Source: Sulfuricurvum sp.
GTDB taxonomy: Bacteria > Campylobacterota > Campylobacteria > Campylobacterales > Sulfurimonadaceae
Reading direction: 5' to 3'
Assembly: GCF_023229695.1 (NCBI RefSeq)
Contig: NZ_JALNYS010000009.1
Span: 1-64,000 of the forward strand
Length of the DNA: 64,000 bases
Part shown: positions 40,388 through 49,645 of the stretch, one piece after another
How positions within the stretch are numbered: position 1 is the first letter of the stretch
How the letters are laid out: each line of letters begins with the position of its first letter
Position numbers and translations under genes: made by a program
The notes under the pieces: generated by a model
Told to the model about the DNA's origin: nothing
The model's database searches: none
What the model saw: only the letters and a program-made list of their open reading frames with translations

Positions 40388-41556
40388 TCTGTTTTCTCCG
40401 TTTTTAAAAACTGTAGTACTCTCTCTAAATCAATCGTCTCATTCACTTGAGACGGAGGATAATGTTCTGAATGGACCAATGCCTCTGCAATGGATTCCAT
40501 CGTGACAAATTGTACATGCGAAACGTATTTAAAGAGTTCCCGCTGTAAAAAAATCTCTTTTCCCGTAATAATCTTGCACCCGAAATGGGCCGGTTCCAGC
40601 GGATTATGTCCGCCGATCGGGACAAATGCCCCCCCAAGTATGGCCACATCACTGATGGCGTAGAGGTTGTTCAATTCCCCCATTGCATCGATCAGGGTGA
40701 TGTCGGCATGAATCTCCCGCGAATCGCTCCAGCGTGAAAGACTCAACTCTCCGCACACCCGGCCGATCAGCTCACCTACCTTGACAAACCGTTCCGGATG
40801 GCGCGGTACGACCAGCAGTTTTGCATCTTTATTGCGTTTTTTGTATGCCAAAAAAGCTTCAAGGATCTTCTCCTCTTCCCCCTCATGGGTACTTGCCGCG
40901 ACGATCAGCGTACCCTCAGGCTTGGGAATATCACGTGACGCGACGATTTTTTGTGCCAGTTTAATGTTTCCAACCACTTCGACGTTGCGTGCACCCAAAG
41001 CAATAAATCGGGCCATATCTTCGCTGCTTTGGCAAAAAATGCGCTCACAGTTTTCCAGTAAAAGGCGATAAAACCACCGCATCCGAAAATATTTCGGGAA
41101 ACTCCGTTCACTGATGCGGGCATTCAGAGCGATCACCCTGCCCCCTCGTGTATGGGCCAGCCGAAACAATAAATACCAGAATTCCGCCTCCAGTACAACA
41201 ACCGTTTTCGGGGCGCGGATCCAAAACCAAAGCCACAATTCATACGGAAGATAGCGGACCTGCGCTCTGTATTTTAATGCCGCCTCAAATCCGGTATGGG
41301 TAATTACGCTGATTGCAACGGATCTATTCTCCAGCCCTTCCAAAATCGGGGCAATCGCTTTTGCCTCGCCCAGAGAACAGACATGAAACCAGATATCATG
41401 TGGGGCAAACGGGGGATTTTTCCAACCAAAAAAACGTGCGGGGAGTGAATCTCGGTATTTTTTTTTGAGTGAAAAAATCAACAAAAGGGGAAGTGCGATG
41501 ACGTATAAAAACGCCGCCGACACCGTGTAGAAAAGGTCAAAGAAGACGTTACGCAC
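40384..41556 (-). CDS. waaA: 3-deoxy-D-manno-octulosonic acid (Kdo) transferase
   Basis: The 390-residue GT30 glycosyltransferase has one N-terminal membrane anchor (VSAAFLYVIALPLLLIFSL). Visible: HVCSLGEAKAIAPIL (donor/acceptor loop with Glu), LEAEFWYLLFRLAH, the hinge VAASTHEGEEEKIL and GGAFVPIGGHNPLEPAHFG at the C-terminus. It transfers Kdo to lipid A precursor on the inner membrane. The GTG start overlaps the upstream gene by 8 bp. Confidence 0.92.
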   Translation of the reverse strand: MRNVFFDLFYTVSAAFLYVIALPLLLIFSLKKKYRDSLPARFFGWKNPPFAPHDIWFHVCSLGEAKAIAPILEGLENRSVAISVITHTGFEAALKYRAQVRYLPYELWLWFWIRAPKTVVVLEAEFWYLLFRLAHTRGGRVIALNARISERSFPKYFRMRWFYRLLLENCERIFCQSSEDMARFIALGARNVEVVGNIKLAQKIVASRDIPKPEGTLIVAASTHEGEEEKILEAFLAYKKRNKDAKLLVVPRHPERFVKVGELIGRVCGELSLSRWSDSREIHADITLIDAMGELNNLYAISDVAILGGAFVPIGGHNPLEPAHFGCKIITGKEIFLQRELFKYVSHVQFVTMESIAEALVHSEHYPPSQVNETIDLERVLQFLKTEKTE

Positions 41557-42274
41557 CGACAGCGTCAGAAGACGGTTCGAGGAATAAGATGCGTCCGCAG
41601 TGAGGGCAAGTGGTAATATCTTCCCCCTTGATCACATCGGAATAGACTTTGTCGCTGACAATCATGTAACACCCCATGCACGCTTGGTTACGTACCGGAA
41701 CCGCTGTGGTGTTTTTTGCCCAACGGCGGATTTTTTGGTAAAACGAAAGCCCTTTTTGGTTCATCGCACCGACCAAAGCCTGTTTTTTTGCAAAAACTTC
41801 TTTCCGTTCTTCGTCGATTTGTCCCAATTTGATATCCACTTCAGCTTTTACGGTAGAGAGGTTCCCCTCAATATCGCTTGCTTTGGTTTCAAGTTCATCA
41901 ATTTTCGCTTGTTTGTGCGCAATCAATTTTTCCAAACGGGCAATCTCTTCGTTTGCAAAGTTGACCTGCTCTTTTGCAATCTCTTCTTCAAGCTGAAGCG
42001 ATTTCATCTCCCGCTCGGTTTTAATCTCGGCGCTTTTTTTACTGTTTTCAACCAATTTCGCAGAAAGCTCTGCCAAATGAAGCTCATTTTTCTGTTTTTT
42101 GAGTTGTTCGTCTTTGATCTCTTGGGTTAGTGAGGAGATCTCGTCCACAACGCCTTTTTTCGCCGCCAAAAGGGCATCATATTGGAGGCTTGCTTCCTCT
42201 ATCTGAGGTTCAAACGCATCAATCTCTTTATCAATCATAGAGAGGTCGATCAGCTGTTGTAAATGTTTATTCAT
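41549..42274 (-). CDS. HP0958-like coiled-coil zinc-ribbon protein (RpoN/flagellar chaperone)
   Basis: 241 residues from ATG 42274 (MNKHLQQLIDLSMIDKEI), preceded by AAGGAAA and matching the start of Helicobacter pylori HP0958. Residues ~10-170 form a long antiparallel coiled coil; YQKIRRWAKNTTAVPV leads to a C4 zinc ribbon CMGC...CPHC. HP0958 stabilises sigma-54 and binds flagellin mRNA, so this gene likely feeds flagellar assembly despite sitting among envelope genes. Confidence 0.88.
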   Translation of the reverse strand: MNKHLQQLIDLSMIDKEIDAFEPQIEEASLQYDALLAAKKGVVDEISSLTQEIKDEQLKKQKNELHLAELSAKLVENSKKSAEIKTEREMKSLQLEEEIAKEQVNFANEEIARLEKLIAHKQAKIDELETKASDIEGNLSTVKAEVDIKLGQIDEERKEVFAKKQALVGAMNQKGLSFYQKIRRWAKNTTAVPVRNQACMGCYMIVSDKVYSDVIKGEDITTCPHCGRILFLEPSSDAVGA

Positions 42275-42310
42275 CGGTTTCCTTTGTCGGAGTGACATGT
42301 CGCGAGTGCC

Positions 42311-43033
42311 CTATAAATAGGTGAAAGGGTTCTTTGATGGCGAAATTATAACACTCAATCCTAAATTTTTCAAATGTTCGGCTAAAATCTCCCCAAAAAA
42401 GCGCTCGCTTTCGTAATGTCCGATGTCAATCATCGAGAGTCCAAGCGCTTTTGCCTCCATCGCATCGTGGTATTTAATATCACCCGTCAAAAAACAATCG
42501 GCCTCAACCGACCGCAGCAACGAAGCTCCTGAACCGCTCACCAATGCACAGGTGTGAATATGCGAATGGGACTGCACTCCCCGTATATGTTCCAATCCTA
42601 ACGATTTTTTGATTCTGGCGGCAAACACGGCAAACGGTTCATCCACTTCAAGATAGGCGGCGAAACCCTCTTTTTTAATCATCGGATACCCTAATATCCG
42701 TGTTGCAACATAATCGTTCAGATGGGTTTGATCGAAATTGGTGTGCATGGCGATATTGGCGATATTTTTACGGATCATCGGAATCAGCATATTGGCCGGA
42801 TAGTGATGGGATTGAAGCTGCTTAACCCCTCCGAAAATAATCGGATGGTGGGTAATGAGCAAGGTATTCTCCTCCAGCGAATCGATCAGTTCCGCATCAA
42901 TATCGATGGAGAGCACCACCCGAGAAATCTCCTGGGAAAAATCGCCGACCATTAACCCCGAGTTGTCCCATTTCTCCTGAAGTTCAAAAGGGGACAACCG
43001 ATCCAAAAATGTGTAGATTTCGCGTACCGTCAT
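42311..43033 (-). CDS. Nif3-like dinuclear metal-centre protein
   Basis: 240 residues of the NIF3/YbgI family: LSPFELQEKWDNSGLMVG, LLITHHPIIFGGVKQL (metal His pair), NIAMHTNFDQTHLNDYVA and C-terminal DIGHYESERFFGEILAEHL, all with conserved metal ligands. Formerly annotated GTP cyclohydrolase I type 2; the physiological reaction remains unsettled. 4 bp overlap with the NYN gene; usually found next to the HP0958-like gene in this phylum. Confidence 0.88.
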   Translation of the reverse strand: MTVREIYTFLDRLSPFELQEKWDNSGLMVGDFSQEISRVVLSIDIDAELIDSLEENTLLITHHPIIFGGVKQLQSHHYPANMLIPMIRKNIANIAMHTNFDQTHLNDYVATRILGYPMIKKEGFAAYLEVDEPFAVFAARIKKSLGLEHIRGVQSHSHIHTCALVSGSGASLLRSVEADCFLTGDIKYHDAMEAKALGLSMIDIGHYESERFFGEILAEHLKNLGLSVIISPSKNPFTYL

Positions 43034-43779
43034 TTTTCATACGACCTTTTTTTCCGTTTTACCCGGATGTAGATCGATTGGGAACCTGAGAGCGGATCGG
43101 AGGTTTTAAACTCGAACTCCCCCAGCCCTTCAATCAGATCGCCCAGTTTTTTATACCCGTAATTGCGAGGATCGAATTCGGGAGATTTATTAATCAGATT
43201 TTGCCCTATGGCTCCGAGGTAAGACCATCCCGCTTCATTGGCGGTATCTTCGACCGCATTGCGCACCAGAGCCAATACCGCATTGGTATCGTAATTAATT
43301 TTTGAAGAGGCGGAGGGGGTATTCTGGGCATTCGGTATCCGACGAAGGTTTTCGGTATAAATAAATTTATCGCACGCGCCGATGAACGATTTGGGCGTTT
43401 TTTGTTCCCCGAAACCGTATACTTTTACCCCGGATTCACGAATTCGACTCGCGAGACGGGTAAAATCGCTGTCACTGGAGACGATGCAAAACCCGTCAAA
43501 ATTCTTGGTATACAGCAGGTCCATCGCATCTATGATCATGGCGCTGTCGGTCGCATTTTTTCCCGTTGTATAGGCAAACTGCTGCATCGGGTGGAGTCCG
43601 TACTCCAGCAATACGTTTTTCCAGCTTTTCAATTGGATATCGGTCCAATCGCCGTAAATACGCTTAACGCTGGCAATTCCGTGTGCCGCAATCTCATCCA
43701 ATAACCCTGCGATAATAGAGGGCTGTGAATTATCCGCATCGATCAATACCGCCAGACGGGCCTGATTATCGGTATTCAC
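43030..43779 (-). CDS. NYN (LabA-like PIN) RNase with C-terminal OST-HTH/LOTUS-like domain
   Basis: 249 residues from a GTG start in GTGA overlap with the TPR gene. The NYN nuclease core has the acidic residues LAVLIDADNSQ, KNATDSAMIIDAMDLL and CIVSSDSDFTRLASRIRESG. Residues ~170-240 resemble a LOTUS/OST-HTH winged helix (ALVRNAVEDTANEAGWSYLGAIGQNL, then YGYKKLGDLIEGL), an RNA-binding domain. Likely an RNA-processing or RNA-decay enzyme; the target is unknown. Confidence 0.8.
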   Translation of the reverse strand: MNTDNQARLAVLIDADNSQPSIIAGLLDEIAAHGIASVKRIYGDWTDIQLKSWKNVLLEYGLHPMQQFAYTTGKNATDSAMIIDAMDLLYTKNFDGFCIVSSDSDFTRLASRIRESGVKVYGFGEQKTPKSFIGACDKFIYTENLRRIPNAQNTPSASSKINYDTNAVLALVRNAVEDTANEAGWSYLGAIGQNLINKSPEFDPRNYGYKKLGDLIEGLGEFEFKTSDPLSGSQSIYIRVKRKKRSYEK

Positions 43780-44366
43780 TTTTTCCCCCGCAACGCTTCG
43801 AGTGCTTCGCGTGCCTGAGGGAAATCGCTCTGAAGCTCAAGGGCTTTGAGATACATTTCGCCGGCTTTAAGCGTATTGCCCATATCACTGAGCAAATTGC
43901 CGTAATTGAAATAGGTCTGAGGATATGCGGCATCAATCGCAAGAGCTTTTTCATAATGTTCCTGCGCCAATGCCCTCTCCCCCTCAATCCGGTACAAAGA
44001 GGCCAGTGCGTTGTGGGTTAGATCATCCCGTTCATCCAAAAGCAGTGAACGTTTGTACAACGCTATTGCTTCAGAAGTTTCACCCGTTTTGGCCGTCACA
44101 AATGCAAGCTTATTGAGAATTTCGCTACTGTTTTCATCTTGCTGCACGGCTTGTTGAAGTCTCTCTTTGGCAGTGGAGAGCTCCCCCTTTTGATATGCCT
44201 CATCCGCCTCCTCCACTAATGCTAGAGAGGAGGGAAAAGGGATATTTTCATCCTCAAAACTATGCGGTTCCGAAGGTTCCGAATCTTCTAAGTTTTGTAC
44301 ATGTCGAAAAATCTGATACGCAAAAAAAAGTGTCGCCCCAAACATTAAAATTTGAAAAATACTCAT
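43776..44366 (-). CDS. membrane-anchored TPR protein
   Basis: The 196-residue protein has an N-terminal hydrophobic anchor (IFQILMFGATLFFAYQIF) and three to four TPR repeats: SSEILNKLAFVTAKTGETSEAIALYKRSL, DLTHNALASLYRIEGERALAQEHYEKAL and QTYFNYGNLLSDMGNTLKAGEMYLKAL. TPRs mediate protein contacts; the partner is unknown. GGGGAGAT precedes the start. First gene of the set with the NYN and Nif3-like genes. Confidence 0.82.
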   Translation of the reverse strand: MSIFQILMFGATLFFAYQIFRHVQNLEDSEPSEPHSFEDENIPFPSSLALVEEADEAYQKGELSTAKERLQQAVQQDENSSEILNKLAFVTAKTGETSEAIALYKRSLLLDERDDLTHNALASLYRIEGERALAQEHYEKALAIDAAYPQTYFNYGNLLSDMGNTLKAGEMYLKALELQSDFPQAREALEALRGKK

Positions 44367-44389
44367 ATCTCCCCTTTTTGTTACCTAAG

Positions 44390-44400
44390 TATAATATAAT
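44390..44400 (+). promoter_or_regulatory. tandem -10 elements for ppk1
   Basis: Two overlapping TATAAT hexamers (44390-44395 and 44395-44400) lie 32-42 bp before the ppk1 ATG at 44432, in the space between ppk1 and the divergent TPR gene. Confidence 0.5.
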
Positions 44401-44431
44401 AACAGTACAATCACTAATTAAAGTAGTCACT

Positions 44432-46531
44432 ATGCCCCATAATTATAAAGATCCAGCACTCTATATCAACCGTGAACTCTCATGGCTCCAATTCAATACC
44501 CGTGTTCTCAAGCAGGCGCAGGAAGAGTCTCTTCCGCTGTTTGAACGACTCAAATTTTTAGCGATTTACGGAACCAATCTTGACGAATTTTACATGATCC
44601 GTGTCGCGGGACTCAAAAAACTTTTCAGTGCAGGGGTCAACGTCTCCGGCGCCGACCGCTTCACCCCGCTGCATCAGCTCCGTGGGATTCGTGAATACCT
44701 CCATAACGAACAGCAAGTCGTCGAACACTGTTTGCAGGGGATTATGAAAGAACTCGAGAAAGAGGGGATTTTTTTCAAATCGTACAAAGAGGTGACCCCG
44801 CAGCAGCGCCAATATCTTGACCGCTATTTTTTCGAAAACATCTATCCTGTCGTCATCCCCATCGCTGTCGATGCGACCCATCCGTTCCCCCATCTCAACA
44901 ATCTCGGATTCGGGCAGATCGTTAAACTACGAGACAAAGAGGACGCCAACATTGAGCGCTACGGGATCATCCGCATTCCGAGGGTTCTACCCCGCTTCGT
45001 CGATATCGACAACCGGATCTACATCCCGATCGGGAGCATTGTCGCCGAACACATTCAGGATCTTTTCCCCGGGTACGAACTAATCAAATTTGCCGCCTTC
45101 CGGGTCACCCGAAATGCCGATATCGCGATCGAAGAGGAGGAGGCCGATGATTTTATGGAGATCCTCGAAGAGGGGCTGAAACTCCGTAAAAAAGGGGAAT
45201 TGGTACGCCTTGAGCTGAGCATCCATGCCGACGATGATCTTCTGAACTTCTTCAACCGCCATGCGAATGTCTACAAAGACGACATCTACCGCTTCCAGAC
45301 CTACCTGAACCTGGGAAGCCTCTGGCAGGTGGTCGGCAACAAAGATTTTGCCCACCTCACAAGCCCCAGTTTCAAACCCCGCAATCTCCCCCCTCTGGAC
45401 GCCGATGAGAGCCTCTATGCAACACTGGACAAACAAGATCTCCTCCTCTATCATCCGTTTGAAAGTTTCGAACCGGTTGTCCGATTCATTCAGGTGGCGG
45501 CCAAAGACCCTGATGTCGTCTCCATCAAAATGACCCTTTATCGCTCAGGATCGAATTCACCGATCGTCCATGCCCTCGTCAGTGCCGCCGAATCAGGCAA
45601 ACAAGTCACCGTCATGGTCGAGCTCAAAGCCCGTTTCGACGAAGAGAACAACCTCCATTGGGCCAAGGCGCTTGAAAATGCGGGTGCGCACGTCATCTAC
45701 GGAATTACCGGGTTTAAAGTTCATGCCAAGGCGGCTCTGATCACCCGCCGTGTCGACGGAAAGCTCAAACAATACGCCCACATCGGAACCGGGAACTACA
45801 ACCCCTCCACCGCGACGATCTATACCGATATCAGCTACATGACGTCCAATGACGCCATCACCTACGATTTAACCCGATTTTTTCACTTTCTTACCGGATT
45901 TAGTAAAAAAGGGAAACTGGCCGAACTCTATATGGCTCCGACGCAGATCAAACCCAAAATTCTCTCTCTCATCCAAAATGAGACCCGTATGGGGAGCGAA
46001 GGGGTGATCATCGCCAAGATGAACGCATTGGTCGACGAGGATATCATCCGCGCGCTTTACAAAGCCTCTCAGGCGGGTGTCAAAATCGAACTGATTATCC
46101 GTGGGATCTGCTGCCTGCGCCCCGGTATACCGGGAATAAGCGAAAATATTCGTGTTATTTCAATCATCGGTAAATATCTCGAACACGCGCGTATTTTTTA
46201 TTTTAAACACGCAACGCCGCAAACCTATATTTCAAGTGCCGATTGGATGCCTCGAAACCTCCTGCGACGGATCGAACTCCTCACGCCGATCAATACCGAA
46301 GAGGCTTCCAATAAATTAATCCAGATTTTACAACTGCAGTGTTCCGACAATCTCCTTGCCCATGAGCTTCAAAGCGACGGCACCTACCTGAAAGTGAAGC
46401 ACGAGAAGGAGAATATGATCGACAGCCATAAAATTGTTGAAACCCACACCAATAAAGTCTATAATTCGGTCAAAAAACAGGCTCCCAATTATATTCGGCA
46501 ACTTACGACACGGCTGTTCAAAGAGAGCTAA
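44432..46531 (+). CDS. ppk1: polyphosphate kinase 1
   Basis: 699 residues from ATG 44432 (MPHNYKDPALYINRELSWLQFN), the conserved PPK1 opening; a longer frame upstream would cross the promoter and the divergent gene. Active-site parts: VIYGITGFKVHAKAALITRR with the phosphorylated His, HIGTGNYNPSTATIYTDISY, and IRVISIIGKYLEHARIFYF with the second His. It reversibly makes polyphosphate from ATP, relevant to stress and motility. Confidence 0.95.
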   Translation: MPHNYKDPALYINRELSWLQFNTRVLKQAQEESLPLFERLKFLAIYGTNLDEFYMIRVAGLKKLFSAGVNVSGADRFTPLHQLRGIREYLHNEQQVVEHCLQGIMKELEKEGIFFKSYKEVTPQQRQYLDRYFFENIYPVVIPIAVDATHPFPHLNNLGFGQIVKLRDKEDANIERYGIIRIPRVLPRFVDIDNRIYIPIGSIVAEHIQDLFPGYELIKFAAFRVTRNADIAIEEEEADDFMEILEEGLKLRKKGELVRLELSIHADDDLLNFFNRHANVYKDDIYRFQTYLNLGSLWQVVGNKDFAHLTSPSFKPRNLPPLDADESLYATLDKQDLLLYHPFESFEPVVRFIQVAAKDPDVVSIKMTLYRSGSNSPIVHALVSAAESGKQVTVMVELKARFDEENNLHWAKALENAGAHVIYGITGFKVHAKAALITRRVDGKLKQYAHIGTGNYNPSTATIYTDISYMTSNDAITYDLTRFFHFLTGFSKKGKLAELYMAPTQIKPKILSLIQNETRMGSEGVIIAKMNALVDEDIIRALYKASQAGVKIELIIRGICCLRPGIPGISENIRVISIIGKYLEHARIFYFKHATPQTYISSADWMPRNLLRRIELLTPINTEEASNKLIQILQLQCSDNLLAHELQSDGTYLKVKHEKENMIDSHKIVETHTNKVYNSVKKQAPNYIRQLTTRLFKES

Positions 46532-46542
46532 AAAGGAAATTC

Positions 46543-47079
46543 ATGATCGGAAATTATCTCAATTATACCCCTACGATGAAAGAACGGGTTTGGATAGCGG
46601 ATTCGGCTGATGTCATCGGACGGGTCACTATGGGGGAGGATGTCAGTATCTGGTTCGGGTGTGTCGTGCGCGGCGATGTCCACTTCATCCAAATCGGGGA
46701 TCGCAGCAATATACAAGACCTCAGCATGTTGCACGTCACCCATCATAAAAAAGAGGATATGAGCGATGGCCATCCGACCATAATCGGCAACGATGTCACC
46801 GTCGGTCACCGTGTCATGCTCCACGGATGCACGATCGAAGACGGCTGCCTCATCGGTATGAGCGCTACGATCTTAGACGGTGCCATCATCGGTAAAGAGT
46901 CGATCGTCGGAGCGGGAGCACTCGTGACGAAAAACAAAATCTTCCCGCCGAGATCACTGATCATGGGAAGTCCTGCAAAAGTCGTTCGGGAGCTCACCGA
47001 TGATGAAGTAGCCGAACTTTACGCATCCGCAAAACGGTATGTGAGTTTTAAAGAGAACTACCGCGCTCCGAATGAGTGA
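46543..47079 (+). CDS. gamma-carbonic anhydrase family protein (YrdA-like)
   Basis: 178 residues forming a left-handed beta helix of hexapeptide repeats. Three zinc His candidates lie in LHVTHH and the TVGHRVMLHGC segment, and GCVVRGDVHFIQIGDRSNIQD holds the conserved Arg/Asp/Gln. The Glu residues essential in Cam are not obvious, so activity is uncertain. It starts 11 bp after ppk1; the TRIC gene overlaps its end by 8 bp. Confidence 0.85.
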   Translation: MIGNYLNYTPTMKERVWIADSADVIGRVTMGEDVSIWFGCVVRGDVHFIQIGDRSNIQDLSMLHVTHHKKEDMSDGHPTIIGNDVTVGHRVMLHGCTIEDGCLIGMSATILDGAIIGKESIVGAGALVTKNKIFPPRSLIMGSPAKVVRELTDDEVAELYASAKRYVSFKENYRAPNE

Positions 47080-47698
47080 ATTCAATCTCGTTGTTGCTGC
47101 CGATATTCTCGGTATCATCGCCTTCACGTTAAGCGGTTTTCTCGTCGGCGTACGCAATACCCTCGATTTGCTTGGACTCATTATCTCTGCTTCGCTAACC
47201 GCACTGGGAGGGGGAGTCGTACGGGATGTCATTTTGGACCGTACCCCTTTTGCTTTTAACGAATACTACCCTGCCATCACCGTTATCACGACCATTGCAT
47301 TCGCATTTGCCTTTCGCCTCTACCGGCGTGAACAGTTGGAACGGCAATGGCTGTTTGTCATCAGCGATACGATCGGTCTCGTCGCCTTCAGTATTACCGG
47401 GGCATTATTGGCCATCGATGCGGGATTCAATTTCTTCGGGGTGATTATCCTCAGCTTTCTCACCGCCATCGGAGGAGGAGTTCTGCGCGATATCCTGATC
47501 AATCAGGTTCCCGCCGTATTGGTCAGCGATTTTTACGGCTCGATAGCGTTAATCGTTTCGGTTTTACTCCTTATCCTCAGCCCATGGATCGGTCTCTCAA
47601 CCCCTACCGTCGCCACCGTCGCGGCAGTTGCCGTTGCACTGCGGTTATTGGCCTATATCAAAGGGTGGCACCTTCCCACCCTCAAAACGGAAATCTAA
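47072..47698 (+). CDS. TRIC-family cation channel (UPF0126)
   Basis: 208 residues with seven membrane helices in two internal repeats, each ending in a glycine-rich RD motif: SLTALGGGVVRDVILDRTPFAF and LTAIGGGVLRDILINQVPAVL. Prokaryotic TRIC homologues are trimeric K+/Na+ channels. The ATG overlaps the gamma-CA stop region; the last A of its TAA is the first base of mtgA. Confidence 0.88.
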   Translation: MSEFNLVVAADILGIIAFTLSGFLVGVRNTLDLLGLIISASLTALGGGVVRDVILDRTPFAFNEYYPAITVITTIAFAFAFRLYRREQLERQWLFVISDTIGLVAFSITGALLAIDAGFNFFGVIILSFLTAIGGGVLRDILINQVPAVLVSDFYGSIALIVSVLLLILSPWIGLSTPTVATVAAVAVALRLLAYIKGWHLPTLKTEI

Positions 47699-48564
47699 TG
47701 CAAAAATTTAAAATCATCCTTCTCTTAATCGTTGCAGCGGGGGTTATCGATGTCGGCCGCTATTTCATCTATCCGAATATCTCCGATCTCAAGGAGATAC
47801 GCCCCATCCCGACCGCCTTTATGGAGTATCGTCAAAACGAATGGGCAGACAACAATCAAGATATCCAAATGGAGTACAAATGGGTCACTTTTTCTCAAAT
47901 CTCCCCCAATGTTATCAAAGCGGTTCTCATCGGCGAAGATGATAAATTTTGGAATCATGACGGTTTCGATGTAGAGGGGATGGAGCAGGCATTGGAGCGC
48001 AGCCTGAAAAAAGGGTCCGTCGCCGGAGGGAGTACCATCAGCCAACAGCTCTCCAAAAATCTCTACCTCTCCCCGAGTAAAAATCCGGTGCGAAAACTAA
48101 AAGAGGCCATTATTACCTGGAGAATTGAAAATACCCTCTCCAAACGGCGTATTCTGGAAATTTACCTCAACATTGCCGAATGGGGCGAGGGAATATTCGG
48201 AATCGAAGCGGCGGCACGCCATTACTATCATAAAAGCGCTGCCTGTTTAAGCGGGCGCGAAGCGGCCCGTTTGGCGGCCGTCTTGCCCAATCCGATCAAA
48301 TACAATCCTACCGGAAATCAAAAATATGTGAAAAATAGATCCAAAATTATCTATAAAATTATGCAGCGGCGCGGTATCGTTATCCCGGAATACAAAGAGG
48401 TGATGCATCCACCGAAAGAGGAGATCAATACCGATCAAACAGAACTCAATCAAAGTGTCGCCGATCCGTTTTGTGAAACACAGGAGTCCCCGCTCTCTTC
48501 GGAGCCCGAGGCAACCATTCCGCCGACCGGCGATAATGAGGAGAACGGGTCTTTGACCTTTTGA
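47698..48564 (+). CDS. mtgA: monofunctional biosynthetic peptidoglycan transglycosylase
   Basis: 288 residues from the ATG at 47698 overlapping the TRIC stop. One N-terminal membrane anchor, then the GT51 domain: VLIGEDDKFWNHDGFD with the catalytic Glu, GGSTISQQLSKNLYLSPSKNPVRKLKEA, TLSKRRILEIYLNIAEWGEGIFG and AARLAAVLPNP. It polymerises lipid II. The ~50-residue acidic, Pro/Ser-rich C-terminal tail is longer than in E. coli MtgA. Confidence 0.92.
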   Translation: MQKFKIILLLIVAAGVIDVGRYFIYPNISDLKEIRPIPTAFMEYRQNEWADNNQDIQMEYKWVTFSQISPNVIKAVLIGEDDKFWNHDGFDVEGMEQALERSLKKGSVAGGSTISQQLSKNLYLSPSKNPVRKLKEAIITWRIENTLSKRRILEIYLNIAEWGEGIFGIEAAARHYYHKSAACLSGREAARLAAVLPNPIKYNPTGNQKYVKNRSKIIYKIMQRRGIVIPEYKEVMHPPKEEINTDQTELNQSVADPFCETQESPLSSEPEATIPPTGDNEENGSLTF

Positions 48565-48615
48565 GTTATCCCCCTTTTATGTTACACTACCCTAAGTGCT
48601 TAGGAGGTTTTGCTC

Positions 48616-49383
48616 ATGGATAAACGTAGCTTTCTTAAATTTTTTGCCGCCGCTTCGGGTTCTCTCGCACTCGGGAGAGGGGGCGAACTTTCCGCTTCTT
48701 CTCTTAGCGGTACGACCAGTCCCCAAGAGCTGCAGCACTTGGCCCAAAAAATGTTTGCCGAAGTGATCTCCCAAAACGACTATTATGTCAACCGCCAGGG
48801 ATCGACATTTTTCGAACGGTTCAAAGATTCGCAACACCCCCGTGCTACAGTGATCGGATGTTCGGATTCCCGTTTCCAAAGTGATGCGCTCGACGCAACC
48901 GCTGAAAATGATCTTTTTGTCATCCGCAATATCGGAAATCAATTCAGTTCGAACATGGGGAGCGTCGAGTACGGCATACGGCACTTAAATACACCGCTCT
49001 TACTGATCGTCGGCCACTCGCGCTGCGGTGCCATCAAAGCGGCATTAAGCGATTATTCGGCTGAAGGTCCGCACATCATCCAAGAGCTCGATTCCCTCTC
49101 CCTTTCGGTTCGTAAAACCTCGCTCAGCGGTACCGAAGAGACCCAATGGCTTGCTGCCGTTGTGGGCAACGTTCACCAACAAGCCTTCTATGCTCAAAAA
49201 GAGTTTAAACAGGATGTAGAAAGCGGCAAACTCACCATTGTCGGAGTCGTTTACGATTTGGCCAATGATTTCAACAATGGGTACGGAAGACTCAAAATCG
49301 TCAACATCAACGGTGAAACCAATCCTGAAAAACTGATTCAGTTCCCTCTTATGAAATCAGTCTTTAGGCCCGTACACGTGTAA
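48616..49383 (+). CDS. exported beta-carbonic anhydrase
   Basis: 255 residues from ATG 48616, with AGGAGG upstream; a TTG at 48610 is inside the ribosome site spacer. The N-terminus MDKRSFLKFFAAASGSLALG is a Tat-like signal with KR in place of RR. Zinc ligands and partner dyad: VIGCSDSRFQSD and GHSRCGAIKAAL, with VIRNIGNQF between, all typical of beta-CA. Export implies CO2/bicarbonate conversion in the periplasm, useful for an autotroph. Confidence 0.88.
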   Translation: MDKRSFLKFFAAASGSLALGRGGELSASSLSGTTSPQELQHLAQKMFAEVISQNDYYVNRQGSTFFERFKDSQHPRATVIGCSDSRFQSDALDATAENDLFVIRNIGNQFSSNMGSVEYGIRHLNTPLLLIVGHSRCGAIKAALSDYSAEGPHIIQELDSLSLSVRKTSLSGTEETQWLAAVVGNVHQQAFYAQKEFKQDVESGKLTIVGVVYDLANDFNNGYGRLKIVNINGETNPEKLIQFPLMKSVFRPVHV

Positions 49384-49396
49384 GTGAAATAGATGT

Positions 49397-49402
49397 TATA
49401 AT
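49397..49402 (+). promoter_or_regulatory. -10 element of TA module 4
   Basis: TATAAT 33 bp before the antitoxin ATG at 49436; AGGGG lies 6-10 bp before the start. Confidence 0.55.
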
Positions 49403-49435
49403 TCTTGAATCAACTTTCCTCAAAAAGGGGACAAT

Positions 49436-49645
49436 ATGTTAGCCTATCATCTTGAATTAGAAGACGAATCTGTAGCAGATAAAGTGATTGCATTTCTTAA
49501 ATCACTTCCCGAGAATACTGTAAAACTCTCAAAAGAAGAGTATGACGAAGAATTAGAAGCACTAATCGATGAGGGTTTTAAATCTCCAGTTATCGGAACA
49601 CACGAAGAGGTATTTGCCAAATTGAGCGCAAAATATGCCTCATAA
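49436..49645 (+). CDS. antitoxin of RelE/ParE module 4
   Basis: 69 residues, acidic (KLSKEEYDEELEALIDEGFKS), beginning with a strand-helix segment MLAYHLELEDESVADKVIAFLKSLPE. The size, acidic C-terminal helix and 11 bp overlap with a RelE/ParE gene identify it as the antitoxin; the family is not certain. Confidence 0.7.
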   Translation: MLAYHLELEDESVADKVIAFLKSLPENTVKLSKEEYDEELEALIDEGFKSPVIGTHEEVFAKLSAKYAS

